Shown piece after piece: positions 17,555-26,840 of a stretch of DNA of 64,000 nucleotides (position 1 is the stretch's first letter; every line of letters starts with the position of its first letter). A program made the translations under genes and the position numbers. Source of the stretch: an uncultured Lachnospiraceae bacterium (lineage in GTDB: Bacteria > Bacillota > Clostridia > Lachnospirales > Lachnospiraceae); NCBI GenBank assembly GCA_902766955.1, contig CACXFM010000124.1, positions 1 to 64,000 on the forward strand, in the 5' to 3' direction. Under the pieces are notes generated by a model. It searched no databases. It was not told the DNA's origin and saw only the letters and a list, made by a program, of their open reading frames with translations.

Positions 17555-18838
17555 CTACAGACTGACATCCATGGTCCAGACCTCATGGGTCGCCGGATAC
17601 AGCTCGCCGAACCCCAGATCTTCCGCCTCGATATGACACACATCCGGGGACGGACACGAGGCACTGAGCCTCAGTCTCGTCGCGCGGTCCGGCCTCGCGG
17701 GAAGTCCGTTTAAGACAATCCGCTCGCTTCTGTGGGCCATCCCGTCCGCGGGCACGACTGTCACAAAGAGATCACTGCGCCCCTCCGGGATCACCTCACA
17801 GACCGAGCGGGCTTCGTACCAGTTCTCTCCCGGTGAGATCAGCGGGAAAAACCGCTGGCCGGCGCCCTCGATGATATCGATCCCGACCGCTGCCCTGACC
17901 CTGTCCGCTCCCAGATAAATCCGGTTCTTGAACGAGTGTCTCTCGAGGCGCTCATAAGCCGCCCAGCACGCACCCTTCACGTACAGATTGCCGCCTTCAA
18001 AAACCCTGGCGCCGCCGTGGCTCAGCGCTTTTATACTTTTCCCCGCCCAGTCCGGGCTGAAGCCGGATCCGGTGATGAAGATCCCCGAATATCCCCCGCT
18101 GCCTGTCCATTCCGTGACCGCGTCCGCAAAGGCAGAGTCGCGCTCTTCCGGCTCTTCGGGCAGCGTCACTTCCCCCTCTTCCGCAACCGTCACGGCAAAG
18201 GGTTTTCTGGTGCGGTTTTCTTCCATGCTCAGGAAAGATACGTGATTCCCGCCGAAGCGGATAAGGCCCATCTTTCTCGCACAGACTTCCGCCCTCTGGC
18301 TGTAACCGTAATAGTAGAAGCTCTCGTCCGCATCCATCACGAAGCAGATCCCGCTCCTGAAACCGGCGGCGGACAGGCTCTTTCTCACGAGAAGGGCAAA
18401 CGCCCCGTCAAGAGACGGCACCGCGACTCCGATCCCGGCAATGCTTTTTAAGGGATCCGGAAGCCCCAGCATCTTCAATGCCTCCCTGAAAAACTGCGCC
18501 AGCAGTTCATGCGGCTCGTAATACCTGCCGTCCACTTCCATTCCGCCGCCGCTTCTGATGAGGCCCAGAAAGGATCCGCTTCCGCTCCCGTCCGCGCCGT
18601 CTTCCGGCAGGCAGACCGGTATGCCCCCCTCGCGGGAGGCAAAATACCGGGCCTCAAGCCCGAAATGCCATCCGTTTCCTCCGGGCATGGCCGTGAGCGC
18701 CGTCGGAAACGCAAAGCTGTTTGTTCCCACTCTGGCCGGTATGGAGACGGGCTCTGCCGCTTTTCTGTCAAAATAACAGATCTGCGACTCCTCCTCTCCG
18801 AGTTCAAATCCCACCAGTACCTTCCGAACTTCTTTCAT
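17555..18838 (-). CDS. DUF5716-like protein with a degenerate Hsp70/actin-like fold
   Basis: 427 residues. The order of segments follows Hsp70: a first phosphate loop (VGFELGEEES, residues 9-18), a VAVPSLDGAFALLVRKSLSAAGF-like segment (139-160, compare ITVPAYFNDAQR), a second loop (LIRFGGNHVSFL, 192-203), an adenosine-type loop (GIFITGSGFSPDW, 252-264) and KGACWAAY. The catalytic Asp of both phosphate loops appears changed (D to E13 or absent, D to R194), so it may bind but not hydrolyse nucleotide. From position 300 a beta-rich C-terminal domain follows. The DUF number is from memory. No function is known to me. Confidence 0.7.
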   Translation of the reverse strand: MKEVRKVLVGFELGEEESQICYFDRKAAEPVSIPARVGTNSFAFPTALTAMPGGNGWHFGLEARYFASREGGIPVCLPEDGADGSGSGSFLGLIRSGGGMEVDGRYYEPHELLAQFFREALKMLGLPDPLKSIAGIGVAVPSLDGAFALLVRKSLSAAGFRSGICFVMDADESFYYYGYSQRAEVCARKMGLIRFGGNHVSFLSMEENRTRKPFAVTVAEEGEVTLPEEPEERDSAFADAVTEWTGSGGYSGIFITGSGFSPDWAGKSIKALSHGGARVFEGGNLYVKGACWAAYERLERHSFKNRIYLGADRVRAAVGIDIIEGAGQRFFPLISPGENWYEARSVCEVIPEGRSDLFVTVVPADGMAHRSERIVLNGLPARPDRATRLRLSASCPSPDVCHIEAEDLGFGELYPATHEVWTMDVSL

Positions 18839-18874
18839 ATTCTCCGATCCTTATGGCCCTGCCGTCCGCCGCTT

Positions 18875-21800
18875 CTATTCCTCAAGTGAAAACAGCCTGC
18901 CGGAAGCTTCCGAGGCCCTGAAATAACCCGTCAGCTGCTCCCTGAGCGACTCCGTGTCTCCGCGGCGCCACGAAACGAGCATGGCGTTGATCCGCTGATA
19001 GCGGCTGCTCCCGGCGGGATCCGTCCCGTCGCTTACGGCGGTCTTCTCTTCCGAAACGGTTGTGACGCCGTCATGCTCGACCGATATCACGTACCGCAGC
19101 ACTTCTCCGTAAAACAGTGTGAATTCTTCTGAAAAAATCCCTCTGTATCGCATCGGGAGTACTTCCGTCTTCCACTTGTGCGGCGTGTTCTCCCCGTTCT
19201 CCTCATACAGACAGTAGGTGATCGTCACGGTATCCCCGGCTTCCGCCGCCTGTTCGATGAAAACCCTGTCCTTCAGCCTGAACGCGGCTGTCAGTTCCCC
19301 GGGAAACTTCCTGTAAAACGCAAATCGCAGACCTCTCCGCTTGCTCTCCGCCAGAAATTCGGCAGTGAGTGCCTTCTCCCGGGGCGATAGATCCGCTTTC
19401 TCCGCTGTGTAACGGAGGTAACAGAGCTTCATGCAGAAGTCCGTCTGCTTTCCGTTTTCCGTGAGGAAGGCGATATACTCCGCGATAAACGCATCCGGCA
19501 CAAACCCCCTGTGCAGCACCAGATCGCAGTAAAACTCCAGAAAATCCATAACCAGCGATTCTTTTGCGCCGCCCTTCACATACTTTCTGAAAATATCCGC
19601 CATTTCCGGAACGGTCATGCCCGTGAAGACACAGCGTTCGAGAATCCGCTCATCGAGTGCGGACGTATCCATCAGGGACTCCTCCGCTTCGCGCCGGATC
19701 TGCAGCAGTTCCTCCATGCTGCCGTTTCCGTACTGCACCAGATACCGCAGGATCTGCTCATCATGGTTTCCGTTTCTGAAAATCTCCCGGGCATACTTGA
19801 CGAGGCGCTCGTCATAGCCGCCGTTTCCGCTCCCGATCATGCGGCTGGTCAGGAGCGCCAGACACTCCGGCTCCACGCCGGAATCTCCGGCATATGGCAG
19901 CATGGCATATGCGGACTCATCAAGTCCGCCGGCCATAAGCACTCTGATCAGGGTCTGTATATCCGCGTCCGCGTATTCCCTGAGAACAGCCCGGTCCGTT
20001 CCGGCGGAAAAGACGGAATTCTCCGGGTGCAGGCTGATGTAATGCAGAACGTGCTTTCTGGCTTCTCTGCGGAACTCATCCGAAAAAACGGGATTGCCGG
20101 CCGCCCTGCGCCAGATGCGGAATGACTCAGCATCCTCGATCTGCTTGGCCACGAATTCCTCCGTGCGGCTTACGATCATCTCCGGATCATCCGGGCACTG
20201 CTCCCTGCACATATTGCGGAACAGTCTCTCATCCAGAAGCGGTTCCGTGAGATAATCGACGGAACTGACAAATCGTCTGCCTTCGCTGTCTTCGAGCAGA
20301 ACCCGCGACCTGTCGGACACTCTCCTGATACAGGCGCTGCCGCCCGAAACCGGATAGACAGACTCTTCGCGGAAGGCGGGGTGGACCACCGCTGCCGCCC
20401 GGATCCGGGAATCATCCGTAAAGAGCTGCTCCGAAAACATGACCTTCACCATCGTTCCGCAGGAAGCCGCGTCCCCGAGCTTCCTGATCACCGCCTGATA
20501 CAGCACGGCGTATTCATCCGAAATGCGGCCGGCGCGCAGTGATGCCTCCGCAAAGGAAGTGATCCGCTCCCTGTAAGCCTCGAATGTATCCGGGTCTTCT
20601 TCTCTGTTTCTGGCAATATTGGCATACAGCCGGACCGACCCTTCCGCGGACAGCGTATGATTATAGATAAAATACTTGCGGATCTTCAGAGGGAGTACGG
20701 ACTTTCTGTTCTCGGGCAGGGATTCCACATAGCACTCGTAGAGCCGGATGACGCGCAGATCCCTCTCCACGGCTCTCTCAAACCAGGGGAAGCACCTGCT
20801 GTCTCCCGGCTGCCCTTTCATCAGCAGCCGGATCACGGATTCAAGGATCCCGTCCAGCTGGAATTTTCTGTAGGCACCCGCCAGAATCCGGAAGAGCATC
20901 TGGCTGAAGCGCTTCTCATTGTCCGCCAGGAAAGCCGCGCGCAGGGACAGTTCCTCCGTCAGAACCCCGTTCCGCACGCCCGTGAGCAGGACCTGCTGCA
21001 TGAACGGATCAAGCTTCGTAAGAAGAGACGCGTCGGCACACAGGTCCCGGAGCACTTCCGCATAGAGGAGGGGGCTCCTGAGGCCCGCTTCAAAAAATGA
21101 GCGCGCCGTTTTCAGCCTTCTCCTCGGGTAGCGCCTGTATTCCGACACCGTTCGGATCAGCAGTTCGAACAGAACGATATTGTCAGGATATTTCTCCTGA
21201 ATGCTCCTCACCCTGTCTTCGAACAGGTCCCGCCGGAACTCCGACCGGGAGCAGGCGGCTTCCAGATATTCCGCCGCAAGCCGCAGAGGCTCCGTCTCAC
21301 TGTCGATGCCCGCGCTCTTCGCCCGCTTCCCCAGCAGCGTCTGTGCCTCCGCATTCCTTCCCGAAATGAAGCAGGCTGCGGCCTGCAGAAGCAGACAGCT
21401 GCTCTCCCGCTCGGGATCCAGCTCCGCCGCGCGCGATAAAAGGCCGGAAAGCACATCCGCCAGATCCCTGTCTTCCGTTTTTTTCAGACACCAGGCCTCC
21501 AGTTCTCTCCCGATCCGGAGCAGATTCTGATCTGCCGTGAGCCCGGCGTGCTGTTCCCGTCTCGGTTCGGCGGATGCCGTGATGCGCAGCTCAAAGCCGC
21601 CGTGCGGCATCTGAAAAATGATTTTTCCGTATCTGCGTCCGTGCCCCAGGCGGTCCTTCCTGAGAAGGAAGGGGAAATTCATGCTTTTCCCGACAAAATC
21701 CTCGTCGGACACGTCCGTCCTGACCAGCTCTATGAAATCTCCGACAGCTTCCCCCGCGATCGCAAAGGTGCCCCAGCCGCTGCGGCGAAGCGTCACGGTC

Positions 21801-22387
21801 TCCATGACCGAATCGCCGACGGAGTAGAAACTCACATCCGTCACGTCAGGCGTGACCGTCACCGGCTCCTTCAGACCGGCAGACACCAGAAATTCCTCCA
21901 TCGCCTGCTTTGTGCAGCCGTGGGCCGTGAGCCCCCTGTAGACCGTGGAAAGCCGCTCCGACTCATCATCGTGCTGCCGGAGAAAGACAGGGAACATGCT
22001 GCTCCGGAAAAAGCGGAAGGCGTCATCGGGCCCGGCCTCCGCCCGTTTTGCGAAATCCTCCGGCGTGTCGAAATACCGCATGGGCATCTCGTCCCCGGAA
22101 GCTCTCACATCCACATGAACGGGAATCCGCGTCTCGCCTCCGCCGCTCAGCAGAAGCAGACTGCCCTCGAAAGATTCACCTTCCCGCAGTCCCTCCGTAT
22201 CCGCATGAAAGGAAACTGTGACATGGCGGCCCGCAAAGCGGTCCCTGGCGGGCACAATCCGCACATAGTCCGAGATCACTTCCCCGGTCACACGGCCCGA
22301 AGAGGCCGCGTCAATATGGATACAGCCTTCCGCCGTGCGTCCCGCTTCGGCCGTCAGATTTATCTGCGTTTCACGTATTTTTATCAT
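18875..22387 (-). CDS. DUF5717-like giant solenoid protein
   Basis: 1170 residues from the ATG at 22387; a GTG at 22411 is also possible. There is no signal peptide or membrane helix. Residues 1-90 and about 175-280 read as two Ig-like beta domains (VTVSFHADTEG, ETVTLRRSGWGTF). Residues 290-1050 are almost all paired helices of the TPR/HEAT kind (for example FLSQ-type pairs around SLRAAFLADNEKRFSQ). Residues 1060-1130 are beta-rich again (DTVTITYCLYEE). Such a layout suggests a large protein-binding scaffold. It is followed after 36 bases by the Hsp70-like gene. I know homologues only as an uncharacterised Lachnospiraceae family. Confidence 0.7.
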   Translation of the reverse strand: MIKIRETQINLTAEAGRTAEGCIHIDAASSGRVTGEVISDYVRIVPARDRFAGRHVTVSFHADTEGLREGESFEGSLLLLSGGGETRIPVHVDVRASGDEMPMRYFDTPEDFAKRAEAGPDDAFRFFRSSMFPVFLRQHDDESERLSTVYRGLTAHGCTKQAMEEFLVSAGLKEPVTVTPDVTDVSFYSVGDSVMETVTLRRSGWGTFAIAGEAVGDFIELVRTDVSDEDFVGKSMNFPFLLRKDRLGHGRRYGKIIFQMPHGGFELRITASAEPRREQHAGLTADQNLLRIGRELEAWCLKKTEDRDLADVLSGLLSRAAELDPERESSCLLLQAAACFISGRNAEAQTLLGKRAKSAGIDSETEPLRLAAEYLEAACSRSEFRRDLFEDRVRSIQEKYPDNIVLFELLIRTVSEYRRYPRRRLKTARSFFEAGLRSPLLYAEVLRDLCADASLLTKLDPFMQQVLLTGVRNGVLTEELSLRAAFLADNEKRFSQMLFRILAGAYRKFQLDGILESVIRLLMKGQPGDSRCFPWFERAVERDLRVIRLYECYVESLPENRKSVLPLKIRKYFIYNHTLSAEGSVRLYANIARNREEDPDTFEAYRERITSFAEASLRAGRISDEYAVLYQAVIRKLGDAASCGTMVKVMFSEQLFTDDSRIRAAAVVHPAFREESVYPVSGGSACIRRVSDRSRVLLEDSEGRRFVSSVDYLTEPLLDERLFRNMCREQCPDDPEMIVSRTEEFVAKQIEDAESFRIWRRAAGNPVFSDEFRREARKHVLHYISLHPENSVFSAGTDRAVLREYADADIQTLIRVLMAGGLDESAYAMLPYAGDSGVEPECLALLTSRMIGSGNGGYDERLVKYAREIFRNGNHDEQILRYLVQYGNGSMEELLQIRREAEESLMDTSALDERILERCVFTGMTVPEMADIFRKYVKGGAKESLVMDFLEFYCDLVLHRGFVPDAFIAEYIAFLTENGKQTDFCMKLCYLRYTAEKADLSPREKALTAEFLAESKRRGLRFAFYRKFPGELTAAFRLKDRVFIEQAAEAGDTVTITYCLYEENGENTPHKWKTEVLPMRYRGIFSEEFTLFYGEVLRYVISVEHDGVTTVSEEKTAVSDGTDPAGSSRYQRINAMLVSWRRGDTESLREQLTGYFRASEASGRLFSLEE

Positions 22388-22423
22388 ATTCCAGACTCTC
22401 CCAGCCGTCACTGCGCCGCCGGA

Positions 22424-25400
22424 TCAGGCACCGGCCAGATCAAACAGTGAAATCTGATTGCTCTCCGGTATATCTGTCAGCACTCCGAGTTCCTCCAGCA
22501 GGTCGACAATCGTCTTTGACACCCGCGTCCTCTCCCGGAAGTCATCCTTTGAGAGGAAGGGCCCCTTTGCGGCCTCCTCTTCGATGGCCACAGCCTGTGT
22601 ATCCCCGAGCCCGCCCACGGAGTTCAGTGCCGGCATGATCTTGCCGTCGATGATGCAGGCTCTCGTGGCGTGCGCCTTGTAGAGGTCAAGCTTATGGAAC
22701 TCGTAGCCCCTGGCGTACATCTCCCGCACGAGCTTCATGTCATCGAATTCATCCTGCTCTTTGGCGCTCGGATTCGGATTGTTTCTGATCTCATCCGCAT
22801 AATGCTCCAGGATATCGCGCCCCCGGCACATTTTCTCATAATTGAACGTCTTGGCGCGGATCGAGAAAAACGCCGCGTAATAAGCCAGCGGATAATTGAT
22901 TTTGTAATAGGCGATGCGGAATGCATTCATGACATATGCCGCGGCATGGGCCTTCGGGAACATGTATTTAATTCTCTTGCAGGACTCGATATACCAGTCC
23001 GGCACCTGATGCTCCCGCATCTCCTGCTCCTGCTCCGGGGTCAGTCCCCTGCCCTTGCGGACAGCTTCCATGATCTTGAAGCTGTGCTCCGGCTCCACGC
23101 CCCACTGGATCAGGTTCAGCATGATATCATCGCGGGTGCAGATGGCAGTTCCCAGCGTGCAGTCGCCGTTTGCGATGAAATACTGCGCATTGTCCAGCCA
23201 CACGTTTGTGCCGTGCGAAAGCCCGGATATGCGGATCAGTTCCGAGAAGGTCCCCGGCTTTGTGTCGCGGAGCATGCCCATGACAAAATTCGTGCCGAAT
23301 TCCGGCACTCCCAGCGTCCCCAGATCGCAGCCGTCCAGGTCTGACGCCGTCACGCCCAGGGCCTCTGTCCCGCGGAACAGCGACAGCACCCCCTTGTCGT
23401 CGAGCGGCACCAGATGCGGATCCGTCCCCGTCAGGTCCTGCAGCATTCTGATAATCGTAGGATCGTCGTGTCCGAGTATATCGAGCTTCAGCAGGTTCGT
23501 ATCGATCGAATGGTAGTCAAAGTGAGTCGTTATAAAGGGCGAATTGACATCATTGGCCGGATGCTGGACCGGCGTGAACCAGTTGATATCCATCCCCTTG
23601 GGCAGAACGATGACGCCGCCGGGATGCTGTCCCGTGGTCCGCCTCACTCCGACGCAGCCCGCCGCGAGCCGCTCCAGCTCACAGCGCTTCTTGACGATCC
23701 CCTTGTCTTCAAAATAATGCATCGCATAGCCGTAGGCGGTCTTGTCCGCCACGGTGCCGATGGTGCCGGCCTTGAAGGTCTGCCCTTTTCCGAAGATCAC
23801 CTCCGTATATGCCTGGGCGACCCCCTGCTCGTCTCCCGAGAAATTCAGGTCAATATCAGGCTCCTTGTCCCCCTTAAATCCCAGGAATGTCTCAAACGGG
23901 ATATCGAATCCGTCTTTGAGAAGCGGGGTCCCGCAGACCGGACAGACCTTATCCGGCATGTCGCAGCCGCACCGGCCTTCCTCATGAGCTTTCACCGCTT
24001 CTTCGGAATCAAACTCACTGTACCTGCACTTCGGGCAACGGTAATGGGGCGGCAGCGGATTGACTTCCGTGATATGGGACATGGTCGCGGCAAAGGAGCT
24101 GCCGACCGACCCTCTCGAACCGACCAGATAGCCGTCCTCATTTGATTTTTCCACAAGCTTCTGGGCTATGATATACATAACCGCGTAGCCGTTTCTGATA
24201 ATCGATCCCAGCTCCTTGTCCAGCCGCGTCTTCACGATTTCGGGAATCGGATCGCCGTACCAGTCTCTGGCCGTTTCATAGCACATGCGTTCCAGATCCT
24301 CTTCCGAATGCGGAATCTCGGGAGGACATTTGTCGGGATAGATCGGTGAAATCTTTTCGATCTGCGAGGCGATGAGATTGGTGTTCTCAATGACGACTTC
24401 TCTGCATTTCTCCTCTCCCAGATAGGAAAATTCGGAGAGCATCTCCTCCGTCGTGCGCAGAAACAGGGGCGGCTGGCCACCCTCCTCCTTAAAGCCGTGT
24501 CCCGCCTGGATGATCGACCGGTAGATCGCGTCGTCCGGATTCAGGAAATGCACATCGCAGGTCGCACAGACCGGCTTCCGGAACTGCTCGCCCAGCCTCA
24601 CGATTTTGCGGTTGATATCCCGCAGGTCCTCCTCCGAACTGATGCCGCTCTTCGGATCGCCGAGCAGATAGTGATTGTTTGCCGTCGGCTGGATTTCCAG
24701 ATAATCATAATAGTTGACGATGCCGGCAATCTCCGCGTCGGAAGCCCCGGACAGGATCGCGCTGTAGAGTTCTCCGGCCGAGCACGCGCTGCCTAAAATC
24801 AGCCCTTCCCTGTGCTCATTGAGAACAGACCGCGGTATTCTCGGCCGCCGTCTGAAATACTTGAGGTGGGATTCGGAAACCAGTGTATAGAGATTTCTCC
24901 TTCCGGTCTCATTCTTTGCCAGAAGGATCGCATGATAATACTTGAGGTTTTTAATCCGGTCCGCGGAAAACGCGCCCTTTTCATTCAGCTGGGCATAAGT
25001 TTCGATCTCCCGCTCCTTCATCAGGTCCGTCATATGGAGGCAGACATAAGCGATGCTCTGCGTCCGCGGAAAAGCCCGCATCTCGTCGCTGCAGGGTATC
25101 TTCAGATGCCGAAGCAGCGTTTTGAACTTAAGCTTTCCGATGTCCGGCAGAAGAAATCTGGCCGCGGACGGCACGTCCAGGATCGTCTTCCCCGGCGGGG
25201 TAATCCCGTTTTTCTCACAGCCGGCCAGTATGAAATTCATCCCGGCGTCCGCATCGTAGGAAACAAGCGGCAGGTCTCCCGCGAATTCACAGAAATCCCG
25301 GAGCGCGGTCATGAGATCCGGAGACTTCTCAACCATCGCGTCCGTGATGCCGCACTCTGTCTGAATGGAGAACGGAATCGGGCGGCCCGGATTGACGAGC

Positions 25401-26830
25401 GTCGAAAAGCTCTCCTTCAGCTTCCCGTCCCGGATTTTCTGGGCCGCGATCTCGATCACATCGTGCAGGTATGGGCTCTGCCCGGTTGTGACAATCTGAA
25501 AGACGACGCACGGCGCATCGACCCGCAGCGAGAGGTCGCCCCAGGCCATTTTCTTCATGTCATCGACGAGATAAGCCTCCATCCCGTAGATAATCTTCAT
25601 GTCGGCATCCTTCGGGATGCCCTTCTTTCCTCCAAAGCACTTATGGGCTTCCGGAAATGCCTGGACGACTCCGTGATCCGTGATGGCAAGCGCCTTCATG
25701 CCGAAATGATATGCCTGCCGGATGATGTCCGTGGCGGACGAGACGGCGTCCATGTCGGACATCTGCGTGTGGCAGTGGAGCTCCACCCGTTTCTCCTTCG
25801 CGTGATCTTCTCTGCTCTCACGGAAGGGCGGAATCTTCCTGATGCCGTAGACGCTCTTGATCAGCATCTCGTGATCAAACGGGTCCAGGTCCATATAGCC
25901 TTTCAGTACAAAGCAGTTTCCCTTTTTAAAGGCAGCCTCATACTCCGGCAGGTCCTCTTTGTCAAACCAGAGCTTGAAACGCACGCTGTCCGTATAATCC
26001 GTGAGCGCCACGGTAAAAATGATGCGGCCGGATCTGGTCTCGCGCATATCGGTACCGAACACTTCGCCGCGGACCGTCACTTCCCTCGGATCGTCGCCCA
26101 GCGTCTCGATGGCTTCCGGCTCATCCTCAAAGCTGCGCCCGTAGATGACATTCGGGTCTTTCGCGTTGAGCGCCGCCCGCCGGTACTGTTTTTCCTCCCG
26201 AGCCGGCAGCTTTTTCTGCTCCTCCGCGGGCGTCCTGCGCTTTTCATTGGCCAGCAGAACCTGGCGGACCCGCTCTTCAATCTCGGAGTTTTCCTCCTGC
26301 GGGGAGGGCGTTTCGGTTCTGGCGGCAGAGATACTGATTTCCGCGTTCCGGAAACCGGCTCTCTCACAGAAGATCTTTTCCAGATATTCCCCGATCCGGG
26401 TCCCGTGGAACAGATAGACAGGATTGTCCGCGATCTCAACCGAGATCGTCCCGTCATCGGAAAAGGAAAGGTCGGAGTGAAGGAACGTGTGGTAGAGCAG
26501 CGGATCCGCTCTCTTCAGTTCCGCCAGCATGCTGTTCCGGTAGACCTTATAAAAATACGCCGGCGTATAAGATGAAGACAGCACAAAATGCTCGATGATT
26601 TTCACCTCCATCCTGCCGGCGTTGCCGAATACCTGGGCGGAGATTGCCTCCTCGAGCTTGTAGATGTGCTGTTTTTTCAGCCAGTTTTCAGATGAAATAT
26701 AGATGCGCAGACGATTTCTGGCCCTGTTCACGGTGATTCGTTCCACCGTCACGAAGGACAGAAGATCCTTAATTCCGGGATCCAGATCCAGATCCGGAAA
26801 CGCCTGCAGGAAAGGCTTCGCCTGATTCAT
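22424..26830 (-). CDS. polC: DNA polymerase III PolC, polymerase intact, proofreading exonuclease site erased
   Basis: 1468 residues. In order: N-terminal domain, OB fold (about 245-330), split PHP domain (HCHTQMSDMD 352-361, TDHGVVQAFPEAH near 385), an inserted exonuclease domain (about 440-600), the rest of PHP, the polymerase core with zinc-binding Cys (932, 935, 954, 956, 963, 966) and the catalytic PDIDLNFSGD at 991-1000. The exonuclease fold is recognisable, but compared with Bacillus PolC the metal ligands D and E of DVETTG are Q445 and V447, the second D is G530, the general base H is M584 and the last D is R589. The polymerase should work; proofreading by this domain should not. It follows ispG after 10 bases. 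Confidence 0.95.
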   Translation of the reverse strand: MNQAKPFLQAFPDLDLDPGIKDLLSFVTVERITVNRARNRLRIYISSENWLKKQHIYKLEEAISAQVFGNAGRMEVKIIEHFVLSSSYTPAYFYKVYRNSMLAELKRADPLLYHTFLHSDLSFSDDGTISVEIADNPVYLFHGTRIGEYLEKIFCERAGFRNAEISISAARTETPSPQEENSEIEERVRQVLLANEKRRTPAEEQKKLPAREEKQYRRAALNAKDPNVIYGRSFEDEPEAIETLGDDPREVTVRGEVFGTDMRETRSGRIIFTVALTDYTDSVRFKLWFDKEDLPEYEAAFKKGNCFVLKGYMDLDPFDHEMLIKSVYGIRKIPPFRESREDHAKEKRVELHCHTQMSDMDAVSSATDIIRQAYHFGMKALAITDHGVVQAFPEAHKCFGGKKGIPKDADMKIIYGMEAYLVDDMKKMAWGDLSLRVDAPCVVFQIVTTGQSPYLHDVIEIAAQKIRDGKLKESFSTLVNPGRPIPFSIQTECGITDAMVEKSPDLMTALRDFCEFAGDLPLVSYDADAGMNFILAGCEKNGITPPGKTILDVPSAARFLLPDIGKLKFKTLLRHLKIPCSDEMRAFPRTQSIAYVCLHMTDLMKEREIETYAQLNEKGAFSADRIKNLKYYHAILLAKNETGRRNLYTLVSESHLKYFRRRPRIPRSVLNEHREGLILGSACSAGELYSAILSGASDAEIAGIVNYYDYLEIQPTANNHYLLGDPKSGISSEEDLRDINRKIVRLGEQFRKPVCATCDVHFLNPDDAIYRSIIQAGHGFKEEGGQPPLFLRTTEEMLSEFSYLGEEKCREVVIENTNLIASQIEKISPIYPDKCPPEIPHSEEDLERMCYETARDWYGDPIPEIVKTRLDKELGSIIRNGYAVMYIIAQKLVEKSNEDGYLVGSRGSVGSSFAATMSHITEVNPLPPHYRCPKCRYSEFDSEEAVKAHEEGRCGCDMPDKVCPVCGTPLLKDGFDIPFETFLGFKGDKEPDIDLNFSGDEQGVAQAYTEVIFGKGQTFKAGTIGTVADKTAYGYAMHYFEDKGIVKKRCELERLAAGCVGVRRTTGQHPGGVIVLPKGMDINWFTPVQHPANDVNSPFITTHFDYHSIDTNLLKLDILGHDDPTIIRMLQDLTGTDPHLVPLDDKGVLSLFRGTEALGVTASDLDGCDLGTLGVPEFGTNFVMGMLRDTKPGTFSELIRISGLSHGTNVWLDNAQYFIANGDCTLGTAICTRDDIMLNLIQWGVEPEHSFKIMEAVRKGRGLTPEQEQEMREHQVPDWYIESCKRIKYMFPKAHAAAYVMNAFRIAYYKINYPLAYYAAFFSIRAKTFNYEKMCRGRDILEHYADEIRNNPNPSAKEQDEFDDMKLVREMYARGYEFHKLDLYKAHATRACIIDGKIMPALNSVGGLGDTQAVAIEEEAAKGPFLSKDDFRERTRVSKTIVDLLEELGVLTDIPESNQISLFDLAGA

Positions 26831-26840
26831 AGCACTCCTT

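Noticed and set aside
24812..26575. A 587-codon open frame on the plus strand opposite polC
   Set aside because: It is antisense to a clearly coding PolC frame, has no family resemblance or Shine-Dalgarno, and is explained by GC-rich codon use.
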